This document shows, in pieces, positions 47,235 through 59,292 of a DNA stretch of 64,000 nt. Position numbers and translations under genes: made by a program. This DNA is from Isoetes taiwanensis. Lineage: Eukaryota > Streptophyta > Lycopodiopsida > Isoetales > Isoetaceae. Location of the stretch: positions 3,034,738 to 3,098,737 of the forward strand of contig JAJEKV010000109.1 in the NCBI GenBank assembly GCA_021234155.1, in the 5' to 3' direction. Each line of letters starts with the position of its first letter. Position 1 is the first letter of the stretch. The notes beneath the pieces were generated by a model. The model searched no databases and had not been told where the DNA came from. It was given only the letters and a program-made list of their open reading frames with translations.

Positions 47235-50200
47235 CCTCCGGATGGTGTCTTGGAACTGTCGGGGCTTCCCCTGGCAGAAAGGCGAGAGTCTCAACTCTAT
47301 TGCACCAGATATGGATCTCATTTTCCTCATGGAGACATGGGAGCATGCAGGGCACAGATTACCGGACCTCCCAGGCTATCTGCATTTCTCGGTGTTCAAT
47401 GAGTGCACAGGCAAGCGAGGGCATGGCGGCGTTGCTCGCTACTACGTGCAACCTTTGAGGCACTTTCGGCCTCGTTGCACAAAACGCAGGCGCACAATCG
47501 CTATTTGTGGGTGGCGCGCGGCAAAGATGACGACACTCTCCTCATAGCAGCATGCTACTTCCCACATGCCGAGAGCAACTTCTATAACACTCATTTGGAT
47601 GTGGATCGATTGGAGCCCTATGTCGATCTATATGATGACATACGCAAAGACAAACAATTAGGCGGTGGTTATGTTGCTTGGGGCGACTTTAATGCACGCG
47701 GTGAGCCGAAAGCGGGTTCCAAAATTTGACCCCCGGCAGAGGACGTCTTGCAATTGAACCCCGCAGAGGTGGCTTGGTCAAGGATATCAGATGATGACCA
47801 TATTTCGCGCTATGGCAGGCAGTTGTTGTTGCTGGGTAGTATCTTTGACCTGGTTATTTGTAATGGGTTGGCACAATGGCCGTCTTCCAGTTGCTACACT
47901 TGTAGACAGGAGAACCAAGGGGGCGGCTCCAGTGTGGTGGATTATCTGCTGGTTGAGGAACGGGATCTGCACCTGGTTACTCATTTTTCCATCGGGACGA
48001 ATGACACTTTCGGGACGAGGAAGTAGATTCGGACCACCGGCCCCTGTTCATGCATCTCCATTGGGAGGCTTCCCGTGCACCTGCTACTTCAACACACCGG
48101 GTGCCCTACCTTTGCTGGACTACGACCGTCGCGAGGGACCTATGCCCACCGCTTGAGCATGATCCGCGGGATTTTGCAACTCCCCACACTTCAAGAGCAA
48201 CCGCTGGCTACGACTCAACTGCTTCTAACGGCTGCTGAAAGATGCTTTGGGAGAGGCCGCTCACGGCGGACCACAGGCACTACCACTTTTCCCCGCAACA
48301 AATGGTTTGATGATGAGTGTCGGGAGCTCAAACGCACACTCCGGCAAGTCACTGATTCCATCTCCCGCCCACAGGCCATCAGTCAATACCGCTCCTTTCT
48401 CAAGAACAAGAAGGCGGATACCTCATGAGCATCAAGAACAGATGTTTGGTCTCCACGGACGCACCCGTGACATTCCGGAGAAGGGTCTTGAGCAGCCTCG
48501 CGCACAGCCCACGGGAACATCACCCGGAGCAATGGGTACAAAGATTTTGCACCTTGTTTATGCGACCGGCTCGGGGCCGGGCACCAGTCCCTCCACAGAT
48601 AGGCTTGGCTCTGGTTATCACAGAAGGGGATGTTATCATGGGCCTACAACGTCTAGCTAATGGGAAGGCAACAGATTTAGATGGCATGCAGGCAGAACTT
48701 CTGAAATGGGCTGGGCCTCCACTGGTGCCTGTCCTCACGGCATTATTCAATAAAGCATTGCGAGAAGGTTTCCCTATGCAATGGACCACTAGCAGAGTGG
48801 TGCCCATATACAAAGCAGGGGACCCTCAATGCCCGGCCAACTACCATACTATTATGGTCAGCTCTCTCTTTGCAAAACTGTTAGCTGGCATCCTTGAGCA
48901 GCGGCTGACAATATGGGCAGAGGAAACGGAGGTGCGAGCTCTTACACAGGCAGGTTTTCGGCCCAGACATTCCACCATTGATCATATCTTCACTCTGCGC
49001 ACATTGATTGAGGATAACAGGAATCGCCAGCAGAACCTGTACTGTTGTTTCGTCAATTTTGCAAAAGCATTCGACCGCGATTACCCGCAACAAGCTCGGG
49101 GACAGATTGGCGGGTGGGGACCCCCCCGGACTTGCGAGAATCGCAATTATATATCTTTGTGACGAGGCATGCTCGGGCCGTATCACATCAGCAGCCACAC
49201 CGATAATCGGTAGCATTGGAGTGCGTCGGGGTTGCCCCCCTCTCCCCCACACTCTTTGGCCTATACATTGATCGGTTGGAAGATTGGCTCTCTCGAGCAT
49301 GGATGCAGGACATCTCATGCATCACACAATCCGGCAACTCATATATCCGATGATGTCAACCTCATGGCCTATACTCCGGAGGACATGCGGTGTCACCGGA
49401 TGCTCTTGACACTTTTTGCCAATTCACGGCATGCGAAGTTAATTTGGCCAAGACTAGTCTTTGCTAGTGAAGTTGCGTCGTCGTCCGTCGGCCAAGGCTT
49501 CCCACCTTCACTTACAGGGGGCAAGAGGTAGAGGTGGCTCCGACCTACAAGTACTTGGGGATTGAGTTCTCAACTACCACTCATTGGGATGCGGCTATCG
49601 CTGCGGGTCGCGGCGGGTTGGAAAGCACTATATGCCATGCGGAACAATGACCATAAGGCGAGTTGTGCGCCCGGGGCCACCAATCACATTTGTTTGGGCC
49701 TTGGTTGAGCCGGTCCTTTGTATGGGGCAGAAGTGTGGGGTCGGTGATATCCCTCAACACTGGAATGACCTCGAAAGGTGCGAGAAGGCCTTCTTGGCAC
49801 GGGCCCTGGGGGTGAAGTCCACAGTTCCGTACCAGATCCTACTCCAGGAGACAGGCTTTCTACCCCTTCAACGGGCTGCATTGGAACGCCATATCGTTTA
49901 CTTCCAAAAGGTGGTCGCTATGGCTGATACATGCTTGCCCCATCTTGCTTTTGGCCACGCCGATGGGTCCCCAACGCTGAAATCGGGCTTTGGAAAGACA
50001 AGCAAGCTCGGTGGTTCTACGCCGGGCGGCAGTAAAACAGATGCGCCCGGTCGACAAAGAAAGATCGCGAGGCACTTAAACCGCACACGGATGCTACTTT
50101 CCTTCGCAAGCTCACGGGATGCGAGGCTCGACGACGTTAAGCGGGCACACTATCAGCAGCAAGTCAATCCTAGGCTCACAAGAGGCCCACACCAGTACTT

Positions 50201-50411
50201 GTACACCCAGCTGCCCATGAAGAAGCGCAGACTTATAGCCTCCATTCGCACGGGTGCACATCGCCTCCGCATTGAAACATGGCGTTGGGCTCGGGAAGCA
50301 CGAGCAAAGGCTTTGCCGGTGTTGCCACCGGTAGCGATTGAAGATGAATGTCATACCCTCGGATCTGCCCAAAGATTTGCCCATATCGAGAGAGGTATGT
50401 TCGACTACTAG
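47235..50411 (+). pseudogene. LINE ORF2: endonuclease, reverse transcriptase, C-terminal knuckle
   Basis: ORF2 nicks target DNA and copies element RNA there. The endonuclease runs from MVSWNCRGFPWQKGE (47242) through LIFLMETWEHAG, LLIAACYFPHAE, WGDFNARG (near 47690) to DSDHRPLF in a shifted frame (near 48020-48045). The reverse transcriptase shows NGKATDLDGMQAELLKWAG (48660-48712), PIYKAGDPQCPANY, AGFRPRHSTIDHIF and FVNFAKAFD (near 49045-49070), where the catalytic Asp of FVDF has become Asn. The YADD box reads ISDD (near 49345). A C-terminal stretch has RTGAHRLRIETWRWAR and EDECHTLGSAQRFAHI. At least four frame changes are needed. The product is dead. Confidence 0.8.
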
Positions 50412-50744
50412 TGCCTGGCCAGCCATTGCATCAGTTATTGACTACGGCGTCAGTGGGTTTGTTGGGGTCATACCTCCAGGAGGTTATGGATGCACGGACT
50501 CGTTTGTGTCCTACGGGACGGTTTGAACTGTCCTATGCAATTGTACAGTCTGCCAGCATGCTTATTACTGCTAAGGTTTTTCCCTCGAAAACCCTTCGGG
50601 GCGGGGGTTTTTTAATCCTGTCAGTAATACGCTTGCTGCTCTCTTTTTGTTTGGGTCCCATAGGCCAGTTGGTCTCCGTGGACGCTAAAAACCTATTCTA
50701 TTCTATTCAAACCATAATTTGCATGTAAATTTGTTCATCCATAG

Positions 50745-51393
50745 TACAATCTCCAACAAAATAGCAGATATGATTCTAAGATAGACAAAAATATTTAGAT
50801 ACTAGGGCTTAGCTTGGAACAGTAAAAATACTGTTATCAGTGGCATACTTTTGGAATAGGCTTATGTGTCTCTGCAATACTTTTACCAGAAACTACATGC
50901 AATCTAATATAGCCTGTGTAAAAGCTACAACGAAGAGCCTCGTGTTACTAGCTCTAGCTGAACGTCACTACAAAAAATGAAGCAGGTCAGAATGGATCTA
51001 TTAAACTTCCATTTGCATATCTTTTCCAACTAAATAAAGTATCTACATGCTAAAATCGGTCTCTAGCAAAAGAGCAGAGGCGATTCTAAGATGGACAGAA
51101 ACATCAAGGCACCAGGGCTGCTTGTGCAATATGCCTAGCTTGGAACAGTAAAATCACTGTTGTCAGTGGCATATCAAAATAGGCTTTTGTGTTTCTACAT
51201 GGGCTTATGTGTTTCTGCATCATATTTCTACCAGAAACTACATGTCATGTAATATTGCGTGTGTAAAAGCTACTAAGAAGAACCTCATATTGCTAGCTCT
51301 AGTTGAATGGTATTACAATAAATGAAGCAGGCCAGACTGGGCCTATTCAACTTCCCTTCGCACATCTTCCAACTAAATAAAGTATCTACATGT
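50745..51393. repeat. approx. 320-bp tandem duplication
   Basis: Copy 1 (50745-51055) and copy 2 (51056-51393) share AGCTTGGAACAGTAAAA, TACCAGAAACTACATG, GTGTAAAAGCTAC, TGCTAGCTCTAG or its variant, and CCAACTAAATAAAGTATC. Copy 2 has two extra insertions. No coding content is evident here or onward to 52560. Confidence 0.7.
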
Positions 51394-52560
51394 AGAACTT
51401 CCACTTCTAGGATCTCTAAAGAACATAAACAATTATGAAGCTAAGACCTTCAACAGATGAAAGGCATCTTGAAATATATACCCTCTTTGAAGTTTCAAAG
51501 AGCTCATTGCATTCAAGGCTTTAGTAACAAATAGTAAGGACATCAACAATTAGTCAAAGATGGATAAAAAGGTATGCAATCATTCTAACACACCATTCTA
51601 ATAAACACATGCAAGAAATTACCTAAAGTTCTCGATGGTCGAGGCACAAATATGGATTAAGCATTCAGAAACTTAGAAGTGGGACAAGAAACCCAGAAAT
51701 AAGCAGTATCTAGACCCTAAGAGCTTATCTCGACAGGTTCTACCAAGCACATCATTTCGTTAAAGCCTTATGATTAACCCCCTTATTGCTTTCTTGCTCA
51801 CCTTCATCAACATCATTTTCCCATGCATCTTTGATTAACCTGCTTTGTGCTTGCTCAAATATAATAGTCGTATGTCATTCAGCTTAAACCATTTGTACTT
51901 TGCTAAAATATAATAATTGTTTTTGGTGCCCTATCCATATGCATCAATTATCAGCACATATAGAGTTTGCCAATAAGGTTGCCAAATTATCAGGAGTAAG
52001 GTTTCGCCAATGGTTAGGTGGAAAAAGAGGGGACGGGGTTTATTTTTTTTCTTTACTTTTTGTTTAAAGCAATGGTTTTGGCATGGAATATTTCGTTGCA
52101 TGTTGTCCAAACATGGCGGTTGTTCCAGCTAATGCTCCTTCTTTGTGGCAAGCGGTCAGATCCTGCAGAGAGAAAGCTCATCCGGGTTAGTTGGATTTGT
52201 GCCAGTAGGACTAATTGATAGGTTGCAGGATTGACATAAAGGCTAGGAAGCAAATCAAGCTGAACAGTGGAGTTTGGATTTCTGGCAGAATCGTAGTCTT
52301 ACAATGAAGGTGACCAACTGTTACTATATTAAATAGGTCCACATGATTGATTACTCTTGCTTGCAAAATCTGATGATGTTTATGAGCCATTTATGATGTT
52401 CTACACTGGTTTATGAATTGCCTCTCTATGCTAGTCCAAGCCGTCGTGGTTTTGATTATGTAGTTTTTCTCTTTCAATGTATTAGTGCATGTAGAAATAC
52501 ACGTATAGGGTGTGTTGTTTTATATACGAGTGTGATGTGTGAATTCCACCTTCTGGAAGT
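51393..52560. other. AT-rich stretch, no gene seen
   Basis: No coding signal on either strand and no family motif. Its right edge is the GAATTGAATTGAATTGAATT run that forms the tail of the minus-strand LINE. Confidence 0.4.
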
Positions 52561-53300
52561 ATATGAATTGAATTGAATTGAATTAATCTAGCTCTTTAGG
52601 ACCTTAAAGGCCATAGAGTCTAATTACAACTATTAAAGTCTCATGAGTAGATCACGTTGTGATTCTACTGTTCGAATATAAATACCAATTTCATAAGAGT
52701 TCATATCAAACAATGAATGTAAATTATCTACATGAATGTTGAATTTTTCCCTAATATCAAGATATGCTGGACATTGCAGAAGGGTGTGCCTTTCGTCCTC
52801 GACCTGTTGTTGAGTACAAACAAGACACAACCTTTCTTCCCTGGGGGTGCCACTCCATCTCCCGGTCTCAATGCGTAGTTGATGCGAACTACATCTGAAT
52901 CTTGCTATTGTCTTCTTTACATGCGGTGGAATCATGGAGTTAAGGTAGTCCTTTTCTGCATATATCAACATGGGATTAATATTTGACCTATAAAAATTCA
53001 GCCTAGAACAGCCCATATCCTCTCAATTGCCAGTTTGTACTAGTTCCCGTGCTCCTAAATCTGTTTCTGGCCAATTCTGCTCATTAATACCCCAACATTT
53101 AGCCCAATCTTTCATGTCCTTATACCATCCAGACTGTGTGGAAGAGAGCATTGCTCGCCTAGAAAGCCTGTGATCGGGCTGCTGTAACACTCTATTAACA
53201 AAGCATTTGATAGAGTGCTTCTACTTCCAAAGGTATCAAACCTGTTTCTCCCAACATGATAGCATAAGGTGTTTGCTTCTTCAAACCTAACTCCTCTCAT
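52560..53300 (-). pseudogene. LINE ORF2 C-terminal fragment, second family
   Basis: On the minus strand the block 53016-52633 encodes FRCSSHQLRIETGRW, EERLCLVCTQQQVEDERH and TLLQCPAYLDIREKF, the CxxC-H-C knuckle typical of the end of many plant LINE ORF2 proteins. Upstream, 53160-53030 encodes WYKDMKDWAKCWGINEQNW and a stop. Earlier sequence to 53300 is weakly similar in style. Its tail is a run of TTCAA units (minus strand) at about 52560-52585, unlike the ATTCT tail of copies A and B. It is a 5'-truncated insertion. Confidence 0.75.
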
Positions 53301-53322
53301 ATAGGTGTGCCACCTATATGAG
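53296..53322. repeat. 12-bp perfect hairpin
   Basis: CTCATATAGGTG and CACCTATATGAG flank a 3-base loop. It lies just beyond the upstream limit of the LINE fragment. No function is suggested. Confidence 0.5.
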
Positions 53323-53534
53323 GTGGCACTTGAGTGCAGCCTTCTCTAGAGGCAAAAAAACTGTCTCCTACTGAAGTACCTGATACGAGACCGTTGACTT
53401 TACCCCAAGCGCGGGGACTAGAAAGGCCTTTCGAACTCGCTCCAAATCAGATGCCTTGCTCATGAAGAAATTCCGTTCGGACTAAGAATGATGCTCTTCC
53501 CTGCTACTACTTGAATCTACTGGCTTGGAGGACA

Positions 53535-53935
53535 TGGCGGCTGACATAATTAATGGGGAGGTGAAGAAGGTAAGCTTCTAATCCATTAAGTTAACATGCT
53601 CTTATAGAGGGCGGTTCTTTCAATTCTGCCCAGAATACCCCTTAACCAGCAAATGAATTCGAATTTCAGAGGCTAAGGCTCATCCCCATTCGAGAACCTC
53701 CCCCATGCCCATTTTCAAGGAAGGATTTGGAATGGGGAATGGAAGATCACCATACAAAGGCAAAGATGCCCTCTATTTTCTATTCCTTGCTGATATATTC
53801 CAACAAACATATTTTCAGACTTCATCAATGGAGAGGAAAATTATCCAAAGTTTAATACTATATTTTACAAGCAATGGACTTGATCAAGAGATTTTGGATC
53901 GACAAAGAAACGCGTTGACGAGCATGCTCATCTGA
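53535..53935 (+). other. coding-like exons before the MULE relic
   Basis: A short frame MAADIINGEVKK (53535-53570) ends at a good donor (AAG|GTAAGC). After an acceptor near 53670 (GAATTTCAG), a frame runs AKAHPHSRTSPMPIFK, KGKDALYFLFLADIF, SSMERKIIQSLILYF and ends at 53935. The composition is protein-like but no family is recognised. It may be part of the neighbouring MULE or a host gene fragment. The joining phase depends on the acceptor chosen. Confidence 0.25.
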
Positions 53936-53944
53936 AGATCATAT

Positions 53945-54290
53945 GGTGAGTAGTGGTTAATGTGCCCATAGGAATTGCTTTTGAATTTGGAAAAGGATGG
54001 AAGCGATTCATGTGGCCATAGTAGTGCTGCTTAATTTGCACAAGGCTGGTAGTGGTTAAAATGGCCATGGTTAATTTGTCAAGGGATGGTAGTGGCCACC
54101 TAAGGCCATGGCAACATTAACCACTACTACACTTTGCCAAATTAACCAGCAGTAACTGAGGCCACATTAACCACTACCACCTAAGACCACATTAACCACT
54201 ACCACCTGAGGCCACATTAACCACCATCACCCTTTGCCAAATTAACCAGCAGCAAACCACTACCACCTAAGGCCACTACCATTGTGGCTA
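53945..54290. repeat. left array of GTGGTTAA / TTAACCAC repeats
   Basis: The first half contains plus-sense AGTGGTTAATGTG, GTAGTGGTTAAAATGGCC and ATGGTTAATTTG. The second half is filled with the opposite sense: CCACATTAACCACTACCACC five or more times with CTAAGG or CTGAGG spacers, and TTTGCCAAATTAACCAGCAG twice. The array therefore folds back on itself, and its second half is opposite in sense to the array at 57.3-57.8 kb. Confidence 0.7.
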
Positions 54291-54960
54291 TGGGTCAAAG
54301 AATTTCCGTAAGCAGCTTTGTGAAGTGAAGAACAAGACAACCAAAGGTTTGGTTGTTGAAGCAAAGAGGAATGATCTGTCATATTCACAGAGACAGAGAG
54401 GCATGAGAATCAAAAGAGGATGTATGTGCCATTTCACCACGAAGCAATTGTATTTGGAACTCGAATTCACTAAAATAACCTTTTATGAGATGGAACATAT
54501 TGACCAAGAAGGCAAAAGGTTGTCACGAGGTGAATGATCCTCAATATGCAAGGACCAGGCATGAAATAGCTCCTTGGTTGCCAAAAGAGAAGAAAGGTTG
54601 GGCTAGGAATCGATTGGTACAAAATCGTGCCCCACGGGAGGTTTATAGGCAGCATGAAGAGCAATGGGCTCTAAAGAGGAGAATGGATCCAAATATTTTG
54701 AAGAGTAGAGATCAGTTCCTTGATATGGATGACTTCTACAATTTCTCAAGGAAGATAGCATTGGACACTTGGATGCTTCACTAGGACGTTGCTTTGAGTG
54801 TAAGGATGTGGGTAGAATTGCACCGGGAATCAGTGTTCTTATACTAGGAAGGTGTACCATTTATGTTAGGGATAATCACTCCCTTTTAAATGAAAATGCT
54901 CTTGGAACATGGTAGGAATAATGTTGTGGCAGTTGTTGCCCCCAAAAGGGCAACATGCTA
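54290..54960 (+). pseudogene. MULE-type transposase, N-terminal part
   Basis: Blocks: KNKTTKGLVVEAKRND, SYSQRQRGMRIKRGCMCHF and TTKQLYLELEFTKITF (54325-54480), then after a frame change NDPQYARTRHEIAPWLP, EKKGWARNRLVQNRAPREVY, WALKRRMDPNILKSRDQF and DDFYNFSRKIALDTWM (54525-54780). After stops follow VRMWVELHRESVF, GVPFMLGIITPF and HGRNNVVAVVAP (54800-54945). This is the order of the region before the DDE domain in MULE-like transposases abundant in non-seed plants, as I recall them. The catalytic DDE core is interrupted at about 54965. Confidence 0.6.
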
Positions 54961-54964
54961 ATTG

Positions 54965-56915
54965 TGGTCTATACATTTACACTAGGTCAACTTATCTTAA
55001 AAGACTAGGTCAAAGTTTGGAAGAATCTTGGTATTCAACATTGATGTGGAGGTCAAAAGGAATTCATTCTTCAAGTTAACAAGTGCTCAAGGTTCAAGAC
55101 TCACATGAGGTACTTTATTTGAGGTCAAAATGCTTAGTCAAAAAATATGCTCTAGAAGATCCTGGGTTATGAAGTTTGGAAGATATTGCTCGAAGTTTGG
55201 AAGTTAAAGTTTGGAAGATTCCCTTATATGGTTCCATCCTTGTCACTTTGCTTTTTGCCTAGCCATTTTTCCCTTCTTACATCCCTAACCTATTTTGTTA
55301 TCATTATTTGCTAATTTTTCCATGACATCCCTCTTATATGTCCACTTTTACACCATTACCTTCCAAATTTGCTTCTTCTTTGCCATAAACATTTACCCCA
55401 TACTTTGCTTAACCATAGACCTTGTTTTTATATCCATATCTTATTATTTTCCATTTCCACCATCCACATGGACCCTTGTTGCCCCCTTGGCAAACATTTT
55501 TGCCTAATACTTATGGTCACACCCTTACTGGTTCCCTATTCTTTCAAATCATTTTCATGGCCCTAGAGCTTAAAATTTGAATACAATTGCTTGATAGCAT
55601 GGCCTAGGCTTGCAAAGACCTTAAGAAAATATGAGCCTTGAGTATTAAACCATGGAGGAACTTGAAAAAAACCCAAAATACAGGAGGGAATATTCCAAAG
55701 ATATACAAAGGAAATACGTGAACCAGATCGCGGGAGTTTCATTAATTATACTGGTTATGAACCCTAAATCCTGTGAATTGCTGAAATCATGCCGGAATTG
55801 ATTCTACCGCCCTCCTAACCCTGCTATTTACGGATTCCCATTTGCTCCTAAACTTAATGAACCACAAATCAAGCCCTAAGATCCGGAACTACTAAATTTG
55901 AAAATATATATGGGAAATTAGATCCGAGAAAATTTCAAGGTAAGCGTACATAAACCTTCTTTGTGATCATTCTTGAGCATGGTGAAAGGATTTTGGAAGT
56001 CTCTGAGTACTCCCCCGATCAAGTCACAAGAGATTTGGTTGGAAATTATCTATTGAAACTTTTTATTGACCTGAAGTTGATTTTTGAAGTCTTGAATTAT
56101 TATTATCCAACATTATTACGATTGATTTACATTCCTATCAATGAAATTTGATACCTATCCAAGAAATTATCTCTGTTATGATCCTTTACAATTTTTCCTC
56201 TGTTCAAAATTTTACTGAGAAAATCCCCACGAGTACTTTTGATTACCTTTGATCCATTTGCCATCAATCCTTGAAGCATCCGGAACCTATATGTCTTGAA
56301 AAATCCAAAAATCCCACTCACAACTTGAGTTAGAAATTTTGCACTCTGTTTTGACTATTCTTGATCGTATTTTGCCAAATCCAAATCCACAAAATTACTT
56401 TTGCTTATCCGGATGACAATCGACCATTTGCCTAGATTCCTTATCATCATTAAAGCACATTTGCTTTGGAAATTCTCAACAACTTCGTCCGCAACTCCAA
56501 AATCCCAATCTCGATCCTTTGTTTTCAGATTTGACCGCTATTGACCAAATTTTGATCGCACTTTGAGCTCGAATAACTCACAAACTATGTTTTACGACTT
56601 GGTGAAGCTTTACCATTGATTACCTACATCTTTTCTGACTAAGTCTACAGGTGGTTGACTCAAAAATCGATTTGCATATCAATACCACAACTGTTTTGAC
56701 AAAGGTGTCAATTTCTGGAAATGGGAAAGGTACTAAACTCCAAGTTTTTGGACTTTTCATTGAAATTTGCTTGCATAGATTGATCACCTTAAGTGATCTG
56801 GAGGTTCTAACCCCAATTTGAGTGAAAGCTCAAGTTGGTTCCTTGTGGTTGATCCTTAAGCCAGGTTTAGGGTCAGCAGCAGTGGACTCAACCTTTAAAA
56901 CAAACGACCATTGTT
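54965..56915. mobile_element. 1.95 kb insertion splitting the MULE relic
   Basis: The MULE coding sequence stops near 54965 and resumes near 56920 (DDHGNGVLVAWVL). The intervening sequence has no recognised coding block. It contains repeated GTTTGGAAG and AAGGTTCAAG words at its left (55010-55230). Termini and target duplication were not found, so the edges are approximate. Confidence 0.4.
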
Positions 56916-56919
56916 ATAG

Positions 56920-57195
56920 CTTGTACACCTCGATAGTATATGATGACCACGGAAATGGTGTACTTGTTGCTTGGGTTCTCTCTTCTAGCCAGACTGGTTG
57001 ATCTACATGCTCACTTGTCGATTGGCAATATATCTTCTACATGGTTCAAGAAGAATGAGGGTTTCAAAGTTAATAGAAGACATGAGCACATTGTTGAAAC
57101 AATAATTACAGGGGCACCACGTGTCATTCTAGATGAGGTTGTTAGATGGTTGAACTTTAAGGGAGGGCGGAGGAGTCAAAATATGGATGCATGAG
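56920..57195 (+). pseudogene. MULE-type transposase, continuation
   Basis: LYTSIVYDDHGNGVLVAWVLSS (56920-56990, quoted in part) corresponds to the stretch of MULE transposases that carries a conserved Asp before NGVPVAW-type residues. SQTG, stop, STCSLVDW and YIFYMVQEE follow with frame changes. A weakly protein-like frame goes on to 57194. Together with 54290-54960 it makes one dead transposase. Confidence 0.5.
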
Positions 57196-57299
57196 ATGCA
57201 AGCCGAGAAGCCTTACCCTACCTTGTGGATGTTGCCCATGAACATTGGTCTTCTTGTGACTGCCCTTGGGTTATGAAAGGCAACATGTACACCAAGTGA

Positions 57300-57790
57300 A
57301 AGTGACGTGGCCATATGTCAAAGTGGTTAATGTGGCCATAGGTTAATGTGGCCATAGGTTAATGTGGCCAAATTAACCCTTGGGCCAGATTAACCCTTTG
57401 GCAAGATTAACCCTTGGGTCGAATTGGCCATATCTTAATGTGGCCACAGGTTAATGTGGCCAAGGTTAATGTGGCCTTAGGTCAGAGTGGTTAATGTGGC
57501 CATAGATTAATGTGGCCTTAGTTCAGAGTGGTTAATGTGGCCATAGGTTAATATGGCCATAGGTCAGAGTGGTTAATGTCGCCATAGGTTAATGTGGCCA
57601 GATTAATGTGATCTTATTAATCTGCCACAACGTGCTACTGTGTGATTGATGTCAAGGTGGTTGATGTGGCCAGAATCTATTTTTTTCTGTGCTACTGTGT
57701 GGTTAATGTGCTTCCGTATGGTTAATGTGGCCACCTAATGTGCTCATGCATGGTTGATGTCAATGTGCTTAATGTGGTCAGAATCGATTT
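57300..57790. repeat. right array of GGTTAATGTGGCCATA repeats
   Basis: About fifteen imperfect units of GGTTAATGTGGCCATA or GTTAATGTGGCC, with spacers such as GGTCAGAGT. A short inverted section (CAAATTAACCCTTGGGCC, AGATTAACCC) sits at 57370-57420. The dominant sense is opposite to the left array near 54.1-54.25 kb, so the two arrays could pair across the MULE relic. Confidence 0.75.
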
Positions 57791-57829
57791 CTTTATGTGT
57801 TCGTGTACCCTATTCTCCAGATTCTTAAA

Positions 57830-58620
57830 GGTTTTATGACAATTTCCTTATATTCTCCCATATTTCCATAGATTCTCTTAAGATTCCCTATGATTCCCTT
57901 AGATTTCTAAAGATTATCCCATGATTCCTCTAGATTCTCCAAGCTTCTATGAAGATTCTCCTAGATTCCCCAAGATTCTATGAAGATTCTCTTAGATTCT
58001 CTAAGATTTCATCAAGATTCCCCTAGAATCTCAAACATTTAGGAAGATTCCCCTAGATTCCCAAAGATTGTCTTTAGATTCCCCTAGATTTTATTAAGAT
58101 TCTCCTAGATTCTCTAAGATTCCATCTAGATTCCCATATATTCTTAAAGATTTTATGAGGATTCCTTTAAATTCCCCTAGATTCCAAAAGAATACCCCAA
58201 GATTCCTCTAGATTCTCTAAGATTCTATGAAGATTCTCTTAGATTCCATCAAAATTACTTTAAATTCTCAAAGATTTTAGGAATATTCCCCTAGATTCCC
58301 AAAGAATCGTTTGAGACTCCTATAGATTCTCTGGAGATTCTTCTAGTTCCCATAGATTCTACGAAGATTCCCCAAGACCCCAAGATTCCTTCAAGATTCT
58401 TCGACCCCAAGATTCCTTCAAGATTCCTCTAGGTTCTTAAAGCTTTTATCAAGATTCCCTTAGATTCTCAAAGATGCTCTCTTGAGATTCCCATAGATTC
58501 TCTAAGATTCTAATGATATTCCTCTGGATTCTCTAAGATCCTATAAAGGTTCTCTTAGATTCCCTCAACTTACCATAGATTCCTTGAAACTCCAAGATTC
58601 CCAGAAGATTCTTAGTATTC
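57830..58620. repeat. array of AGATTCYYY repeats, approx. 800 bp
   Basis: More than fifty copies of AGATTC, spaced 9 to 14 bases, alternate TAGATTCCC, AAGATTC, AGATTCTC and ATTCCYYTAG words. The tract is strongly pyrimidine-biased between the AGATTC words on the plus strand. Higher-order repeats of about 28-45 bases are visible (TCTATGAAGATTCTCYTAGATTC). Every frame has stops. A few more copies appear at 59255-59290, just before the next tandem repeat. Confidence 0.8.
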
Positions 58621-59290
58621 GATCATGTTGGCTCTAACTGCGACAAAATAGTGCCAAAGCACCACTCATTGAAAAGCTCTCGACGAGAGGAATCCAATGG
58701 CATGGGCCTCACCTTCATCCGACCCCTCTACTGCAAGCTACGTGCCTTTGAAGGCGATTAAACAGAAGGAAGCTTCCTAGAATGTCCACTAATAATACTT
58801 TGCCACCTCACTACTTTTTTTTTTTTTATTAATGAGGGTGCCACCTCACCTACTTTTACAAAAAAAACTAATTTAATATAAAAAAAGTTAATGGCTAGGA
58901 TTTATACTCACCTTTTGATCTAACAGTTAAGATCGACTACACCAAATTCACGTTTTTGGCACCTTCCTTGCGCCTTCCCCATAAAAATCAAGGGCTAGGA
59001 TTTATCCTCCCCTTTCGATCCAACGGTCCGGAGATGTGGTGCATGCCCCCATGCATGCCGCCATAAAATCTGATGGCCATAATTGTGCCACCTCAAAATT
59101 TGAAGGACCAAGATTTATGTCTATATACCAAAAAATGATGCCCCCCATCCAATATATCCATATATATACAAGTTTATTAATATTTAGGTCCTACACATTT
59201 GGAGAAATTTGTGACAAAAATGTGTGAAAAATCACCTACAAAATGTGAAAGACTCTTTTGGATTCTTAAGATTCTATAGAGATTCCCCTA
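58620..59290. other. non-coding stretch with a repeated TAGGATTTAT block
   Basis: No gene seen. The words TGGCTAGGATTTATACTC and GGGCTAGGATTTATCCTCC, each followed by CCTTTYGATCYAACRGT, occur at about 58893 and 58990, and a weaker third copy (CCAAGATTTATGTC) lies near 59108. Confidence 0.45.
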
Positions 59291-59292
59291 CC

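Larger units (their letters stand above)
45940..50720 (+). mobile_element. GC-rich LINE, nearly full length (copy A)
   Basis: The element spans ORF1, an endonuclease, a reverse transcriptase and a 3' end with ATTCTATTCTATTC tail at about 50705. It is visibly GC-rich against AT-rich flanks. The 5' part (46040-46160) encodes remnants of LAHFERQQ and a coil, also seen in copy B at 59.85 kb. Frameshifts throughout show it is inactive. The 3' end carries CCCTCGAAAACCCTTCGGGG and TTTGGGTCCCATAGGCC, shared with the tail at 2950-3125. Confidence 0.8.
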
